Shown in pieces: positions 1 through 6,631 of a DNA stretch of 10,859 nucleotides. This DNA comes from Pseudomonadota bacterium (lineage in GTDB: Bacteria > Pseudomonadota > Alphaproteobacteria > Parvibaculales > Parvibaculaceae): assembly GCA_021780275.1 (NCBI GenBank), contig JAJXZC010000253.1, positions 1 to 10,859 of the forward strand, read 5' to 3'. The notes beneath the pieces were generated by a model that was not told where the DNA came from, made no database searches, and saw nothing but the letters and a program-made list of their open reading frames with translations. Within the stretch, counting starts at the first letter, position 1, and every line of letters begins with the position of its first letter. Position numbers and translations under genes: made by a program.

Positions 1-2177
1 GAGACACCGATGGCCAGCGTGATGGCGGTGAAGAAGGTCGCCATGCCGGTTTCGAGAAGGGCCAGCTGGAAGCACTCCGTGATGTTCCGGCCCTCCGCCA
101 GATGGAACTGGATGCGGTTGTAGATATAGAAGGCGTAGTCGACGCCGATGCCGACCGCGAGCACCATGACCGGCAGGGTGGCGACGGTGAGGCCGATCTG
201 CAGCACCTCCATGAACCAGTAGCCGAAGAAGGTGGCGAAGGTGAGCGGCAGGCAGCAGGCGATGACGGCCCGCCAGTCGCGATAGGTCAGCGTGACGAGC
301 GCGATGATGACCACATAGACCCAGATCATCATCGGCAGTTCGGATTGCGAGATTTCTTCGTTCACCGCAGCCTGCACGCCCATATTGCCCGAGGCGAGGC
401 GGATATTGACGCCCTTCAACTGATGGGTGGCACGGAATTCCTTGACCGCGGCGACCACGGTGGCGATGGTCGTCGCTTTCGCATCCTTCAGATAGATGAG
501 ATGCGGGAGCAACGAGCACGCCTGATTCATCATGGCGCTTTGTCCGGGTACGGACGCAACGGCCTGCGCGAGCGCATCCTTGTTGCGCGGGATGGCCTGC
601 CATTTGAGGTTGCCCTCGTTCCAGCCCGCTGCCGACGACTTGACCGCGAAGGGCAGCGATACGACGAGGCTCACGCCCGGCGTATTTTCCATGTACCAGG
701 AGAACTGGTCGAGGAACTTGAGCGTCGGATAATCGACGCAGGCGTCAGGCTGCGTTTCGATGACGACAGTGAGCTGGTTGAGGCCGAGCGCGAACTTTGA
801 TGCGATGTCGCGCGAGTCGACATTGTAGCGCGAGTCCTCCCGCAGTTCCGGCGCACCCGCATGAAGCGCTCCGACATGCCGGTTGCGGCTCTCCCAGGCC
901 GCAAAGCCGAAAAGCGTGAATGAGACGACGAGCACGGCAATCGCGGTGCGCGGCTCGGCCACCTTGCCGAGATGGCGCATGATCTTCAGGCGGAATTCGC
1001 GCGAGCGCGTGACGCGCGCCGTGAAGCCCTTGTCGAAGGTCATGTAGCTGACGACGAGCGGCAGCATGATGAGGTTGGTGATGATCTTGAGCGCGACACC
1101 GATCGAGGCCGTGATGGCCAGTTCGCGGATCATGCCCACGGGGATGAGATAAAGCGTTGCGAAGCCGACAAGCGCCGTGGTGAGCGCCATGGTTCCGGGC
1201 ACCAGAAGTCCAGAAAAGCTCGCCCTCGCCGCCTCCTCGCTCGTCGCGCCGTTGCTCAGTTCAGCCGTGATGAGGTTGATCTGCTGCACACCATGGCTGA
1301 CGCCGATGGCGAAGACGAGGAAGGGAACGAGGATCGCCAGCGGATCGAGGCCGTAGCCGAGCAGATTCAGCAGCGCGAATTGCCAGACGACCGAAGTGAG
1401 CGAGGAAAAGAGCGTGGCGAAGGTGAGCAGCACCGAGCGCGAATAGAGATAGACGGAAAGTGCGGTGAGCAGGAAGGCGATCAGGAAGAAGAGGAGAACG
1501 CCGTTGGCGCCGGCGGCGATATCGCCCACCGATTTCGCGAAGCCGATGATGCGGACCGTATACTGGTCGCTCTCATATTTCTCGCGGATCTGCTTTTCAA
1601 GCTTGTCGGCCAAATCGAAGTAGTCGAGCTTCTGGCCGGTCGAGGGGTCGTAGTCCTGCAATTCCGCCGAGACCATTGCGGCGGTGAAATCGTTCGATAC
1701 GAGGCGGCCGACAAAGCCGCCGCGAATGACGTTGCTCTCGATCTTGGCCAGCGCCTTCGGCGTCATCGTGTCGGCGGTGACCTTGCCGGAGATCACGTCC
1801 TCGGCGCTGATGCCGTCCTCGGTGATTTCGCGGTAGCGCGTATTGGGCGTCCAGAGCGAGGTGACGGTCGGACGCGACACGCCGGGCAGGAAGAAGATTT
1901 CGTCGGTGAGGTTCTTGTAGACCTTGAAGAAGTCCTTGTTCCAGATCGTGCCCTGCTTCGGCTCCAGGACCACGATGATGCGGTTCGAGCCGAAGAGCTG
2001 GTCGCGATATTGCTGGAAGGTCTTGATGTACTCATGACCAATCGGCAGTTGCTTGTCGAAGCCCGCCGTCATGTGGAGCTGGAAGGCGAAGTAGAGCCCA
2101 AGGGCCGTGACGCATGCGAGCGTCGCAAGGATGACGACGCGGAGCCTGAAGATCAGATTCTCGAGAAACTTGATCAT
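1..2177 (-). CDS. RND/MMPL-family transporter permease (C-terminus beyond window)
   Basis: Reading the minus strand from the ATG at 2177 gives 725 open codons that run off the left edge. This is a probable inner-membrane, proton-driven RND exporter, likely moving lipid or other hydrophobic compounds. It shows the doubled RND plan: a first membrane segment (about 13-33), a soluble extracytoplasmic domain (about 35-215), a membrane bundle (about 225-380), a segment at about 410-428, a second soluble domain (about 430-612), then a second bundle from about 615 to the edge. The second bundle holds GIGVDYAFYIYNRI (676-689), the Asp-Tyr element of MmpL-type proton relays. The matching first-half position reads GVSHGVQQ, with Ser-His in place of Asp-Tyr. 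RND proteins of this type often lie beside outer-membrane DUF1329/DUF1302 genes in lipid-degrading proteobacteria, which cannot be checked here. The ATG is chosen because the typical basic-then-hydrophobic N-terminus follows. Its ribosome site is weak. Substrate unknown. Confidence 0.88.
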   Translation of the reverse strand, partial: MIKFLENLIFRLRVVILATLACVTALGLYFAFQLHMTAGFDKQLPIGHEYIKTFQQYRDQLFGSNRIIVVLEPKQGTIWNKDFFKVYKNLTDEIFFLPGVSRPTVTSLWTPNTRYREITEDGISAEDVISGKVTADTMTPKALAKIESNVIRGGFVGRLVSNDFTAAMVSAELQDYDPSTGQKLDYFDLADKLEKQIREKYESDQYTVRIIGFAKSVGDIAAGANGVLLFFLIAFLLTALSVYLYSRSVLLTFATLFSSLTSVVWQFALLNLLGYGLDPLAILVPFLVFAIGVSHGVQQINLITAELSNGATSEEAARASFSGLLVPGTMALTTALVGFATLYLIPVGMIRELAITASIGVALKIITNLIMLPLVVSYMTFDKGFTARVTRSREFRLKIMRHLGKVAEPRTAIAVLVVSFTLFGFAAWESRNRHVGALHAGAPELREDSRYNVDSRDIASKFALGLNQLTVVIETQPDACVDYPTLKFLDQFSWYMENTPGVSLVVSLPFAVKSSAAGWNEGNLKWQAIPRNKDALAQAVASVPGQSAMMNQACSLLPHLIYLKDAKATTIATVVAAVKEFRATHQLKGVNIRLASGNMGVQAAVNEEISQSELPMMIWVYVVIIALVTLTYRDWRAVIACCLPLTFATFFGYWFMEVLQIGLTVATLPVMVLAVGIGVDYAFYIYNRIQFHLAEGRNITECFQLALLETGMATFFTAITLAIGV

Positions 2178-2494
2178 TGGAGCATACCTGTCTCTGTCCT
2201 GCCGTCCTCAAGCGGAAGGCAGGCCCGGTTACGAAGCCAAAATCAACTCGCATCCGGTTCGGCCTCACGCCCTCGCGGGCATGTGACAGCCGACCGGTGC
2301 AATCATCCGGTTCGCGTCGGAGGTTGCCGACAGGCATGCGCGCCAGCGTTTACCGCAGCGCCTTTCATGTAATCCGGCAGGACTACCCCTCCCCTTGCGC
2401 CATCCTTCTTGGTCGGCCGACGGCCCCCACCGCGTTCCGACCGGGATGGTCTCTTTCCCTCTGGCATTATCGATAGCACGAGCTTGGCAAATTA

Positions 2495-2511
2495 CACAAT
2501 TTACAATTGTG
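2495..2511. promoter_or_regulatory. 17-bp dyad CACAATT-TAC-AATTGTG, candidate operator
   Basis: A perfect 7+3+7 inverted repeat in the AT-rich part of the divergent intergenic region. Two further pairs match outside it (TT at 2492-2493 with AA at 2513-2514). It lies 24 bases left of the TGACG-type operator and about 23 bases from a possible minus-strand -10 (GATAAT, 2466-2471), so it could serve the RND gene. Arm length and spacing fit a dimeric helix-turn-helix regulator. Which protein binds is unknown. Confidence 0.5.
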
Positions 2512-2535
2512 AAACTAAGGAATCCTTCACAAACC

Positions 2536-2549
2536 TGACGCCTCCGTCA
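2536..2549 (+). promoter_or_regulatory. Operator copy A, TGACGCCTCCGTCA
   Basis: A 14-bp palindrome TGACG-N4-CGTCA followed by a T-run. It is the first of three near-identical sites; the others are at 5265-5278 and 5308-5321. It ends 7 bases before the -35 hexamer of the likely promoter of the first diiron gene. That position could suit an activator or a repressor. The symmetry suits a dimeric regulator, for example of TetR type, which is inference. Confidence 0.65.
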
Positions 2550-2556
2550 TTTTTTC

Positions 2557-2584
2557 TTGACCTGAAAATGAGACTGCTTATCTT
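2557..2584 (+). promoter_or_regulatory. Likely sigma-70-type promoter of the first diiron gene
   Basis: TTGACC (2557-2562), a 16-base spacer, then TATCTT (2579-2584). It lies just downstream of operator copy A and predicts a start near 2591 with a leader of about 80 bases. The -35 is good and the -10 moderate. Confidence 0.45.
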
Positions 2585-2674
2585 TGGCATCAAGATCGCG
2601 CGGCCAGCAGAATGCCGCGCGCGCCTTTAATGTGTCCGGCGGCCCTGCCGACCGGCGCTCGAATGGAGGATTTC

Positions 2675-3808
2675 ATGAGCGAAGTGCGCCAGATCACCAA
2701 AGACAATGCCTACGACGCCGTCGCTCCCGACGATTTCCCGTCGATGATGGACGTGGAGCGCTACGGCGCCCGTTCGACGGCGTTCGACAAGATCATCTCC
2801 GCGACCCACGACCATTTCTGGGATCCGCTGGACACGAAGTACATCGACTTCTCGGAAGGCTTCGACATCGAGAACGAGATGATTCTCCCCGAGGAGCTGG
2901 TTCTCGAACTGACGCTCCCGAGCTTCCAGGCTCTGACGCAGAAGCAGCGCGTGCGCTTCGCCAATGAGTCGGCCCGCTGGATTCTCTCGGCCATTCTTCA
3001 TGGCGAACAGGGCGCGCTGAACCTCTCCGCCTCGCTCTGCCACATTCTCCGCGATCCGGGCGCGCAGGAATATGCCGCGAACCAGACGCGCGAAGAGGCC
3101 CGCCACGTCACGGCTTTCGCGAAATATGTCCAGGCGCGTTGGGGCAAGCCCCTGCCCGTCGGCCAGACGCTGGGCGACCTCCTCACCGACATCGTCGGCG
3201 CGCCGGAAGTCTACAAGAAGATCGTCGGCATGCAGATGCTGGTCGAAGGCCTCGCCATGGGCGCCTTCGCGATGCTCTATTCGACGGCCCGCGATCCGCT
3301 CCTCGTGAAGCTGACGCAGCTCGTCATGACGGACGAAGCCTTCCACCACAAGTTCGGCAAGATCTGGGCTGACCGCACCATTCCGAAGCTCAGCAAGGAA
3401 GAGCAGGAGATCATCGAGGACTGGGCGGCGTCCTGCTTCCAGACGCTTCTCTTCAACCTCGTGAACCCCGAGCAGAAGAAGATCCTCTACGGCGAGTTCG
3501 GTCTCGAGTGGCAGCAGGTCCAGAACGAGATGATCGAAGCGATCTCGGACGAGAAGCGCCGCGAGGACATGAAGCAGTCGACCAACATCTTCCGCGTTCT
3601 CATCAAGACGCTGCTGAAGGCCGGCATCATCACCGAGCGCACCAAGGCCTTCTATGCGGTCTATGTCGACATGGACGAGCTGAAGGGCGAAGGCGATCGC
3701 ATGGTCGGCGACGATATCGCCGAGGACGGCATCCGCTTCCTCCAGAAGATCAATTTCGGCACCAATGTGGACGCGCTGCGTAACGTCACGATCTCGGCCG
3801 CCGAATAA
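2675..3808 (+). CDS. Ferritin-like diiron protein, copy 1 (AurF/R2-type oxygenase candidate)
   Basis: 377 residues, probably cytosolic, with no signal peptide or membrane segment. The sequence shows two matching diiron half-sites: E111...E141-A-R-H144 and E191...D220-E221-A-F-H224. Both have the same spacing (E-X29-E-X2-H) and start 80 residues apart. This fits the EX28-37DEXXH pattern of non-haem diiron monooxygenases and AurF-type N-oxygenases, and of ribonucleotide reductase R2 relatives. Oxygen activation is therefore likely; substrate and exact reaction are not visible. The start is set at 2675 because GGAGGA sits four bases upstream and the paralogue at 5418 starts at the same point. 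In-frame starts further upstream lack this. My hand alignment gives about 76% identity to copy 2 without gaps over 360 residues. The gene has its own promoter, an upstream TGACG-type operator and a strong terminator, so it is probably monocistronic. A non-enzymatic ferritin-like role cannot be excluded. Confidence 0.85.
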   Translation: MSEVRQITKDNAYDAVAPDDFPSMMDVERYGARSTAFDKIISATHDHFWDPLDTKYIDFSEGFDIENEMILPEELVLELTLPSFQALTQKQRVRFANESARWILSAILHGEQGALNLSASLCHILRDPGAQEYAANQTREEARHVTAFAKYVQARWGKPLPVGQTLGDLLTDIVGAPEVYKKIVGMQMLVEGLAMGAFAMLYSTARDPLLVKLTQLVMTDEAFHHKFGKIWADRTIPKLSKEEQEIIEDWAASCFQTLLFNLVNPEQKKILYGEFGLEWQQVQNEMIEAISDEKRREDMKQSTNIFRVLIKTLLKAGIITERTKAFYAVYVDMDELKGEGDRMVGDDIAEDGIRFLQKINFGTNVDALRNVTISAAE

Positions 3809-3827
3809 TCCGGCAGGCATGAATAAG

Positions 3828-3857
3828 AAAGGGCGGCTCCGCGGAGCCGCCCTTTTT
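3828..3857. terminator. Rho-independent terminator after diiron copy 1, probably bidirectional
   Basis: A perfect 22-base palindrome (3831-3852; arm GGGCGGCTCC) with AAA before and TTTTT after. It begins about 20 bases after the stop at 3808. On the minus strand the hairpin is followed by TTTCTT, so it can also stop transcription from the convergent P450 gene. Confidence 0.9.
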
Positions 3858-3880
3858 GTTTGCCTGCGATGTCGACAAGG

Positions 3881-3903
3881 GCCGGGGATGTTTCCGCCCC
3901 GGC
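3881..3903 (-). terminator. Hairpin just after the P450 stop codon
   Basis: Arms GCCGGGG and CCCCGGC with a 9-base loop, about 10 bases downstream of the P450 stop. It has no T-run, so it may protect the 3' end or assist the bidirectional terminator beyond it. Confidence 0.35.
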
Positions 3904-3913
3904 GCTACATGTC

Positions 3914-5191
3914 TTACTGCCGCTTCGGAAGCTGAACCATCAGCTCCTCATAGCCCTTCACGAAGCTCGAATGCACGCGGCGGGGTTCGGCAAGAACCTC
4001 GATCGGCTCGTTCGGCCAACGCTTCAGGATTTCTTCCCAGATGATGCGGAGCTGCATCTCGGCAAGGCGGTTGCCGACGCAACGATGAATGCCGAAGCCG
4101 AAGGAAATATGCTGACGCGCCCGCGGACGGTCGATGACCAGCTGGTTCGGATTCTCGATCACCTCGTCGTCGCGGTTGCCCGAGACGTACCACATGGCGA
4201 CCTTTTCGCCCTTGCGGATCTTCTGGCCGCTGAGCTCGAAATCCTGCAGCGCGGTGCGGCGCATATAGGCGAGCGGCGTCTGCCAGCGGATGATTTCCGA
4301 CACCATGTTGGGGACGATGCCGGGGCCCTGCTCCCGCAGCTTCTTGTACTGGTCGGGGAACAGGTTGAGGCCGTAGAGGCCGCCCGAGATCGAGTTGCGC
4401 GTCGTATCGTTGCCGCCGACGATCAGCAGGATCAGGTTTCCAAGATATTCCATCTTGTCCATGTTCCGGGTCGCCTCGCCATGCGCGAGCATGGAGATCA
4501 GGTCATTGCCCGGCTCGCGCGCATTGACGCGCTCGTTCCAGAGACCCATGAAATATTCGGCGCATTCCAGAAGCTCGGCGCGGCGCTGTTCTTCCGACTC
4601 GATGACGCCGGATTCGACCGTCGCGGTCGCCACGTCCGACCAGCGCGTCAGCTTGCGGCGTTCCTCGAAGGGGAAGTCGAACAGAGTGGCGAGCATCTGC
4701 GTCGTCAGCTCGATCGAAACGCGATCCACCCAGTTGAAAGGTTCGTTCTCGGGCAGCGAGTCGAGAATCTTGCCGGCGCGTTCGCGGATGAGGCCCTCGA
4801 GCTTGGCAAGGTTCGCCGGCGCAACGATCGGGCTCACGGTCTTGCGCTGGTCGTCATGCTTCGGCGGATCCATCGCGATGAACATCGGAAGCTTGAAGTC
4901 TTCATCCGCGTCGCGCAGCGTGATGCCGCCTTCCGACGAGAAGACCTGATGGTTCGTGTCGACGGCCACGATGTCGTTGTACTTCGTCACCGACCAGTAC
5001 GGACCAGCCTCTTCGTTCGTCGCGCAATAATGCACCGGCGCTTCCTTACGGAGGCGCTCGAAATAGGGCCACATCTGGTTTGTACGGAACAATTCCGGAT
5101 TGGCGACGTCGATTTCCGAAAGCGGAACCGAATAGGCCTCTTCAACGGCCTCCGCCGTGCTGAGGCCCGACGTCTTGAAGGCAATTCCCAT
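3914..5191 (-). CDS. CYP153-family cytochrome P450 (terminal alkane/fatty-acid hydroxylase)
   Basis: A 425-residue soluble bacterial P450. The I-helix oxygen-binding motif is GGNDTT (259-264), the K-helix ExxR is E299-I-I-R302, and the haem loop FGFGIHRCVGNRLAE (364-378) places the thiolate ligand at Cys371. The stretches GGNDTTRNS, RWQTPLAYMRR and MWYVSGNRDDEVI are typical of CYP153, a family known to hydroxylate the terminal carbon of medium-chain alkanes, alkenes and related chains. CYP153 is a class I system needing ferredoxin and ferredoxin reductase; neither is in this window. The ATG at 5191 has a strong GGAGGAG ribosome site. The gene diverges from diiron copy 2 and converges on diiron copy 1, with an operator upstream (5265-5278). 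Family call is firm. The natural substrate is not: other chain-like substrates such as fatty acids or terpenes are possible. Confidence 0.93.
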   Translation of the reverse strand: MGIAFKTSGLSTAEAVEEAYSVPLSEIDVANPELFRTNQMWPYFERLRKEAPVHYCATNEEAGPYWSVTKYNDIVAVDTNHQVFSSEGGITLRDADEDFKLPMFIAMDPPKHDDQRKTVSPIVAPANLAKLEGLIRERAGKILDSLPENEPFNWVDRVSIELTTQMLATLFDFPFEERRKLTRWSDVATATVESGVIESEEQRRAELLECAEYFMGLWNERVNAREPGNDLISMLAHGEATRNMDKMEYLGNLILLIVGGNDTTRNSISGGLYGLNLFPDQYKKLREQGPGIVPNMVSEIIRWQTPLAYMRRTALQDFELSGQKIRKGEKVAMWYVSGNRDDEVIENPNQLVIDRPRARQHISFGFGIHRCVGNRLAEMQLRIIWEEILKRWPNEPIEVLAEPRRVHSSFVKGYEELMVQLPKRQ

Positions 5192-5264
5192 GTATCTCTC
5201 CTCCGCATTTTTGTGTCGTTGAAATGAGCATAACCCTTGGGAAGGCTGACGCCAGAAAAAAAGA

Positions 5265-5278
5265 TGACAGATGCGTCA
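5265..5278 (-). promoter_or_regulatory. Operator copy B, TGACGCATCTGTCA on the minus strand
   Basis: Read toward the P450 gene, this is TGACGCATCTGTCA followed by a T-rich stretch. It differs from copy C by one base and from copy A by two. It lies about 75 bases upstream of the P450 start, facing opposite to copy C, with centres 43 bases (about four helical turns) apart. A further half-site TGACG lies at 5247-5251. A weak -10 (TTATGC, 5233 to 5228) lies between it and the gene. Confidence 0.65.
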
Positions 5279-5306
5279 TTTTCATATTTTAGCGACCCGC
5301 GTAAAG

Positions 5307-5334
5307 TTGACGCATCCGTCATTTTCCCTATAGC
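5307..5334 (+). promoter_or_regulatory. Likely promoter of diiron copy 2, overlapping operator C
   Basis: TTGACG (5307-5312), a 16-base spacer, then TATAGC (5329-5334). The -35 hexamer lies inside operator copy C, so a protein bound there would be expected to block RNA polymerase. That points to a repressor, which is inference. Confidence 0.5.
5308..5321 (+). promoter_or_regulatory. Operator copy C, TGACGCATCCGTCA
   Basis: A palindrome TGACG-N4-CGTCA followed by TTTT, oriented toward diiron copy 2. Same type as the sites at 2536-2549 and 5265-5278. The three oriented copies agree at 12 of 14 positions. Confidence 0.68.
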
Positions 5335-5417
5335 AAAATCCGGCGACTAATCCCTACTCTAAATGTGACTTAAGGCGGCGCCTCGGCGGACCGCCCAGCC
5401 ATCAGGGAGAAAAAGGC

Positions 5418-6539
5418 ATGACCGAAGCCCGTCAGATCACGAAGGACAACGCCTACGAAGCCGTCTCGCCCGACGATTTCGAGGCGATGATGAATGTCGA
5501 GCGCTACAACCGCCGCTCCGGCGCCTTCGACAAGATCATTTCGGCCACCCACGACCATTTCTGGGACCCGGTCGACCCGCGCTATATCGACTTCACCGAG
5601 CCCTTCGATCAGGAAAACGAGATGATGATCTCGCCCGATCTGGTGCCGGAACTGACGTTGCCCTGTTTTGCGGCCCTTTCCGAGAAGGAGAAGATCCGCT
5701 TCACCAACGAGACGGCGCGCTGGATGATGTCGGCGATCCTTCATGGTGAGCAGGGCGCTCTGAACCTTTCGGCCTCGCTTTGCCACATCCTTCTCGATCC
5801 GGGCGCGCAGGAATATGCCGCGAACCAGGCCCGCGAAGAGGCCCGCCATGTGACGGCCTTCGCGGCCTACGTGAAGTCGCGCTGGGGCAAGCCCCTTCCC
5901 GTCGGCGAGACGCTTGGCAACCTTCTCTCCGAGATGGTCAATGCCAAAGAGGTCTACAAGAAGATCGTCGGCATGCAGCTCCTCGTCGAAGGTCTGGCGA
6001 TGGGCACCTTCGCGACCTTCTTCAACACGGCGCGCGATCCGCTTCTCGTGAAGCTCTGCCAGCTCGCCATGACGGACGAGGCCTTCCACCACAAGTTCGG
6101 CAAGATCTGGGCCGACCGCACGATCCCGAAGCTCACCCAGGAAGAGCGCGACATCATCGAGGACTGGGCAGCCAACGTCTTCCAGACGCTGCTCTTCAAC
6201 CTCGTGAACCCCGAGCAGAAGAAGGTCATCTATGCCGATTTCGGTCTCGACTGGAAGGTCGTGCAGGCCGAGATGCTCGAAGCGGTGACGGATGAAGACC
6301 GCCGCGAAGGCATGAAGGATGCGGCCAACGTCTTCCGCGTGCTGGTGAAGACGCTCCTCAAGGCGGGCATCATCACCGACCGCACCAAGGCCTTCTATGC
6401 GATCTATGTCGACATGGACGAGTTGAAGAACGAAGACGATCGCATGGTCGGCGACGATATCGCGGAGCAGGGCATCGCCTTCCTCAAGACCGTCAATTTC
6501 GGGGCGAAGAAGACGGCGCAGACCGTCGCCGCGGAATAA
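5418..6539 (+). CDS. Ferritin-like diiron protein, copy 2 (AurF/R2-type oxygenase candidate)
   Basis: 373 residues, a paralogue of the protein at 2675-3808: about 274 of the first 360 residues match by my own count, without gaps. All putative iron ligands are kept at the same positions: E111, E141 and H144, then E191, E221 and H224. The blocks around them are nearly invariant, for example ILHGEQGALNLSASLCHIL, EYAANQ.REEARHVTAF and MTDEAFHHKFGKIWADRTIP. Differences collect at residues 51-100, 171-180, 271-310 and the C-terminal tail, so substrate or partner may differ. The start is set by the AGGGAGA site seven bases upstream and by alignment with copy 1. It is transcribed divergently from the P450 with an operator overlapping its likely promoter, and ends in a strong terminator. 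The function is presumed oxygen-dependent oxidation or hydroxylation; the reaction is unknown. Confidence 0.85.
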   Translation: MTEARQITKDNAYEAVSPDDFEAMMNVERYNRRSGAFDKIISATHDHFWDPVDPRYIDFTEPFDQENEMMISPDLVPELTLPCFAALSEKEKIRFTNETARWMMSAILHGEQGALNLSASLCHILLDPGAQEYAANQAREEARHVTAFAAYVKSRWGKPLPVGETLGNLLSEMVNAKEVYKKIVGMQLLVEGLAMGTFATFFNTARDPLLVKLCQLAMTDEAFHHKFGKIWADRTIPKLTQEERDIIEDWAANVFQTLLFNLVNPEQKKVIYADFGLDWKVVQAEMLEAVTDEDRREGMKDAANVFRVLVKTLLKAGIITDRTKAFYAIYVDMDELKNEDDRMVGDDIAEQGIAFLKTVNFGAKKTAQTVAAE

Positions 6540-6563
6540 CGCATAGAGACGTCAAACAGATGG

Positions 6564-6594
6564 AAAGGGCGGTCCTGCGGGGCCGCCCTTTTTT
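6564..6594 (+). terminator. Rho-independent terminator after diiron copy 2
   Basis: Hairpin 6567-6588 with nine-base arms (GGGCGGTCC pairing with GGGCCGCCC through one G-T wobble), loop TGCG, then six T. It resembles the terminator after diiron copy 1, including the preceding GGAAA/GAAA, which suggests gene and terminator were duplicated together. Confidence 0.88.
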
Positions 6595-6631
6595 GTCTTG
6601 CGCGGGTGAGGGGGCTGATAGAGTCGCGACC

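Larger units (their letters stand above)
2178..2674. other. Intergenic region between divergent RND and diiron genes
   Basis: I see no convincing gene in these 497 bases. The left two thirds are GC-rich, with a possible leader hairpin at 2198-2223 (CCTGCC/GGCAGG arms) just upstream of the RND start, and an 11-base direct repeat CATCCGGTTCG at 2251-2261 and 2304-2314. From about 2465 to 2600 composition turns AT-rich and dyads cluster at 2495-2511, 2517-2527 (AAGGAATCCTT) and 2536-2549, followed by a plus-strand promoter. On the minus strand, GATAAT (2471 to 2466) is a possible -10 for the RND gene but has no good -35. It would imply a leader of nearly 290 bases. Confidence 0.7.

Noticed and set aside
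2251..2314. Direct repeat CATCCGGTTCG as an attachment site or iteron
   Set aside because: Only two 11-base copies 53 bases apart, with no integrase or replication gene nearby.
972..2372. Long plus-strand open frame (466 codons) opposite the RND gene
   Set aside because: The minus strand encodes a full RND transporter with correct membrane topology; this frame is highly charged and low complexity.
2612..2674. N-terminal extension of diiron copy 1 from an ATG at 2612
   Set aside because: The paralogue starts at the position matching 2675, where GGAGGA is correctly spaced; the extension has no counterpart in copy 2.
2627..3820. Minus-strand frame (397 codons) opposite diiron copy 1, with a similar one opposite copy 2 (5370-6092)
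   Set aside because: They resemble each other only because the sense genes are paralogues; there are no ribosome sites or motifs.
3860..5227. Long plus-strand open frame (455 codons) opposite the P450
   Set aside because: It is the antisense of a clear CYP153 gene; the translation is Arg/Asp/His-rich with no recognisable motif, a common artefact in GC-rich DNA.
6560..6631. Upstream start for the phosphotransferase at 6560
   Set aside because: It would translate through the terminator hairpin and T-run of diiron copy 2.
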